From a virus, in the IMG/VR virus record IMGVR_UViG_3300008110_000646, positions 1 through 21,229 of that record: DNA of 21,229 nt. One strand, written 5' to 3'. This document shows, one piece after another, positions 21,138 through 21,229 of this stretch; position 1 is the stretch's first letter; every line of letters begins with the position of its first letter. Both the position numbers and the translations under genes were made by a program. The notes beneath the pieces are model-generated. The model saw only the letters and a list, made by a program, of their open reading frames with translations, ran no database searches and was not told the DNA's origin.

Positions 21138-21229
21138 ACTACCTCTGCCTTGTTGATGGTGTCATAGAATACGGCAGCACAGACCTCTACCAATTCAATC
21201 ATTATCGTATGATGTATTACGAAGACCAC
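21134..21229 (+). CDS. Start of a further small gene, cut by the window end
   Basis: The ATG overlaps the previous stop as ATGA and the frame stays open for 32 codons to the last base. The visible protein begins MNYLCLVDGVIEYGSTDLYQ, so it continues the cassette. Too little is present to assign a family. Confidence 0.5.
   Translation, partial: MNYLCLVDGVIEYGSTDLYQFNHYRMMYYEDH

Overview
This window looks like part of the genome of a T4-like myovirus that infects marine cyanobacteria (a Synechococcus or Prochlorococcus cyanomyovirus). The assignment rests on recognised gene types, not on a database search. They are phage tail-collar adhesins, a T4-type late promoter word (TATAAATA), an SF2 helicase, a phage 2OG-Fe(II) oxygenase, a small thioredoxin, and a dense run of tiny overlapping genes that includes the MGMFDY and MSGGHFN families. 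All supported genes are on the + strand. I see no tRNA, CRISPR array, insertion sequence or integrase.

Region 1 (1-15148) is an AT-rich block for host recognition and tail fibres. It opens with the C-terminal end of a fibre-like protein (1-366). Two tail-collar proteins follow (368-2056, 2058-2918). Next come a jelly-roll/Ig-like protein (2922-4121) and two paralogous glycine-rich adhesin-like proteins (4124-6055, 6327-7946). A giant 1801-residue fibre (8399-13804) combines Ig-like repeats, a glycine-rich insert and a C-terminal collar domain. Small genes sit directly downstream of the glycine-rich proteins (6082, 7962, 8179). The giant fibre is followed by a 314-residue protein with a tail-assembly-chaperone signature and a 126-residue unknown. 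The shared domains suggest that this island evolves by duplication and domain exchange. The best late promoter candidate lies just before the giant fibre gene.

Region 2 (15149-15269) is the only sizeable control region. It has two sigma70-like promoters facing away from each other, with identical -35 surroundings, inside nested, nearly co-centred inverted repeats. The rightward promoter serves the helicase gene. The leftward one points antisense into the end of the tail-fibre block.

Region 3 (15270-21229) holds a DEAH helicase, a small membrane protein, a 2OG-Fe(II) oxygenase, a thioredoxin-like protein and about fourteen small genes of mostly unknown function. Most of these overlap by 1-26 bases, often as ATGA, so they are probably translationally coupled. 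A second promoter (TATAAT box at 20250-20255) restarts transcription near 20260. Arginine codon use switches sharply at the boundary: AGA in the tail block, CGN in the helicase. The oxygenase gene returns to the tail-like AGA pattern.
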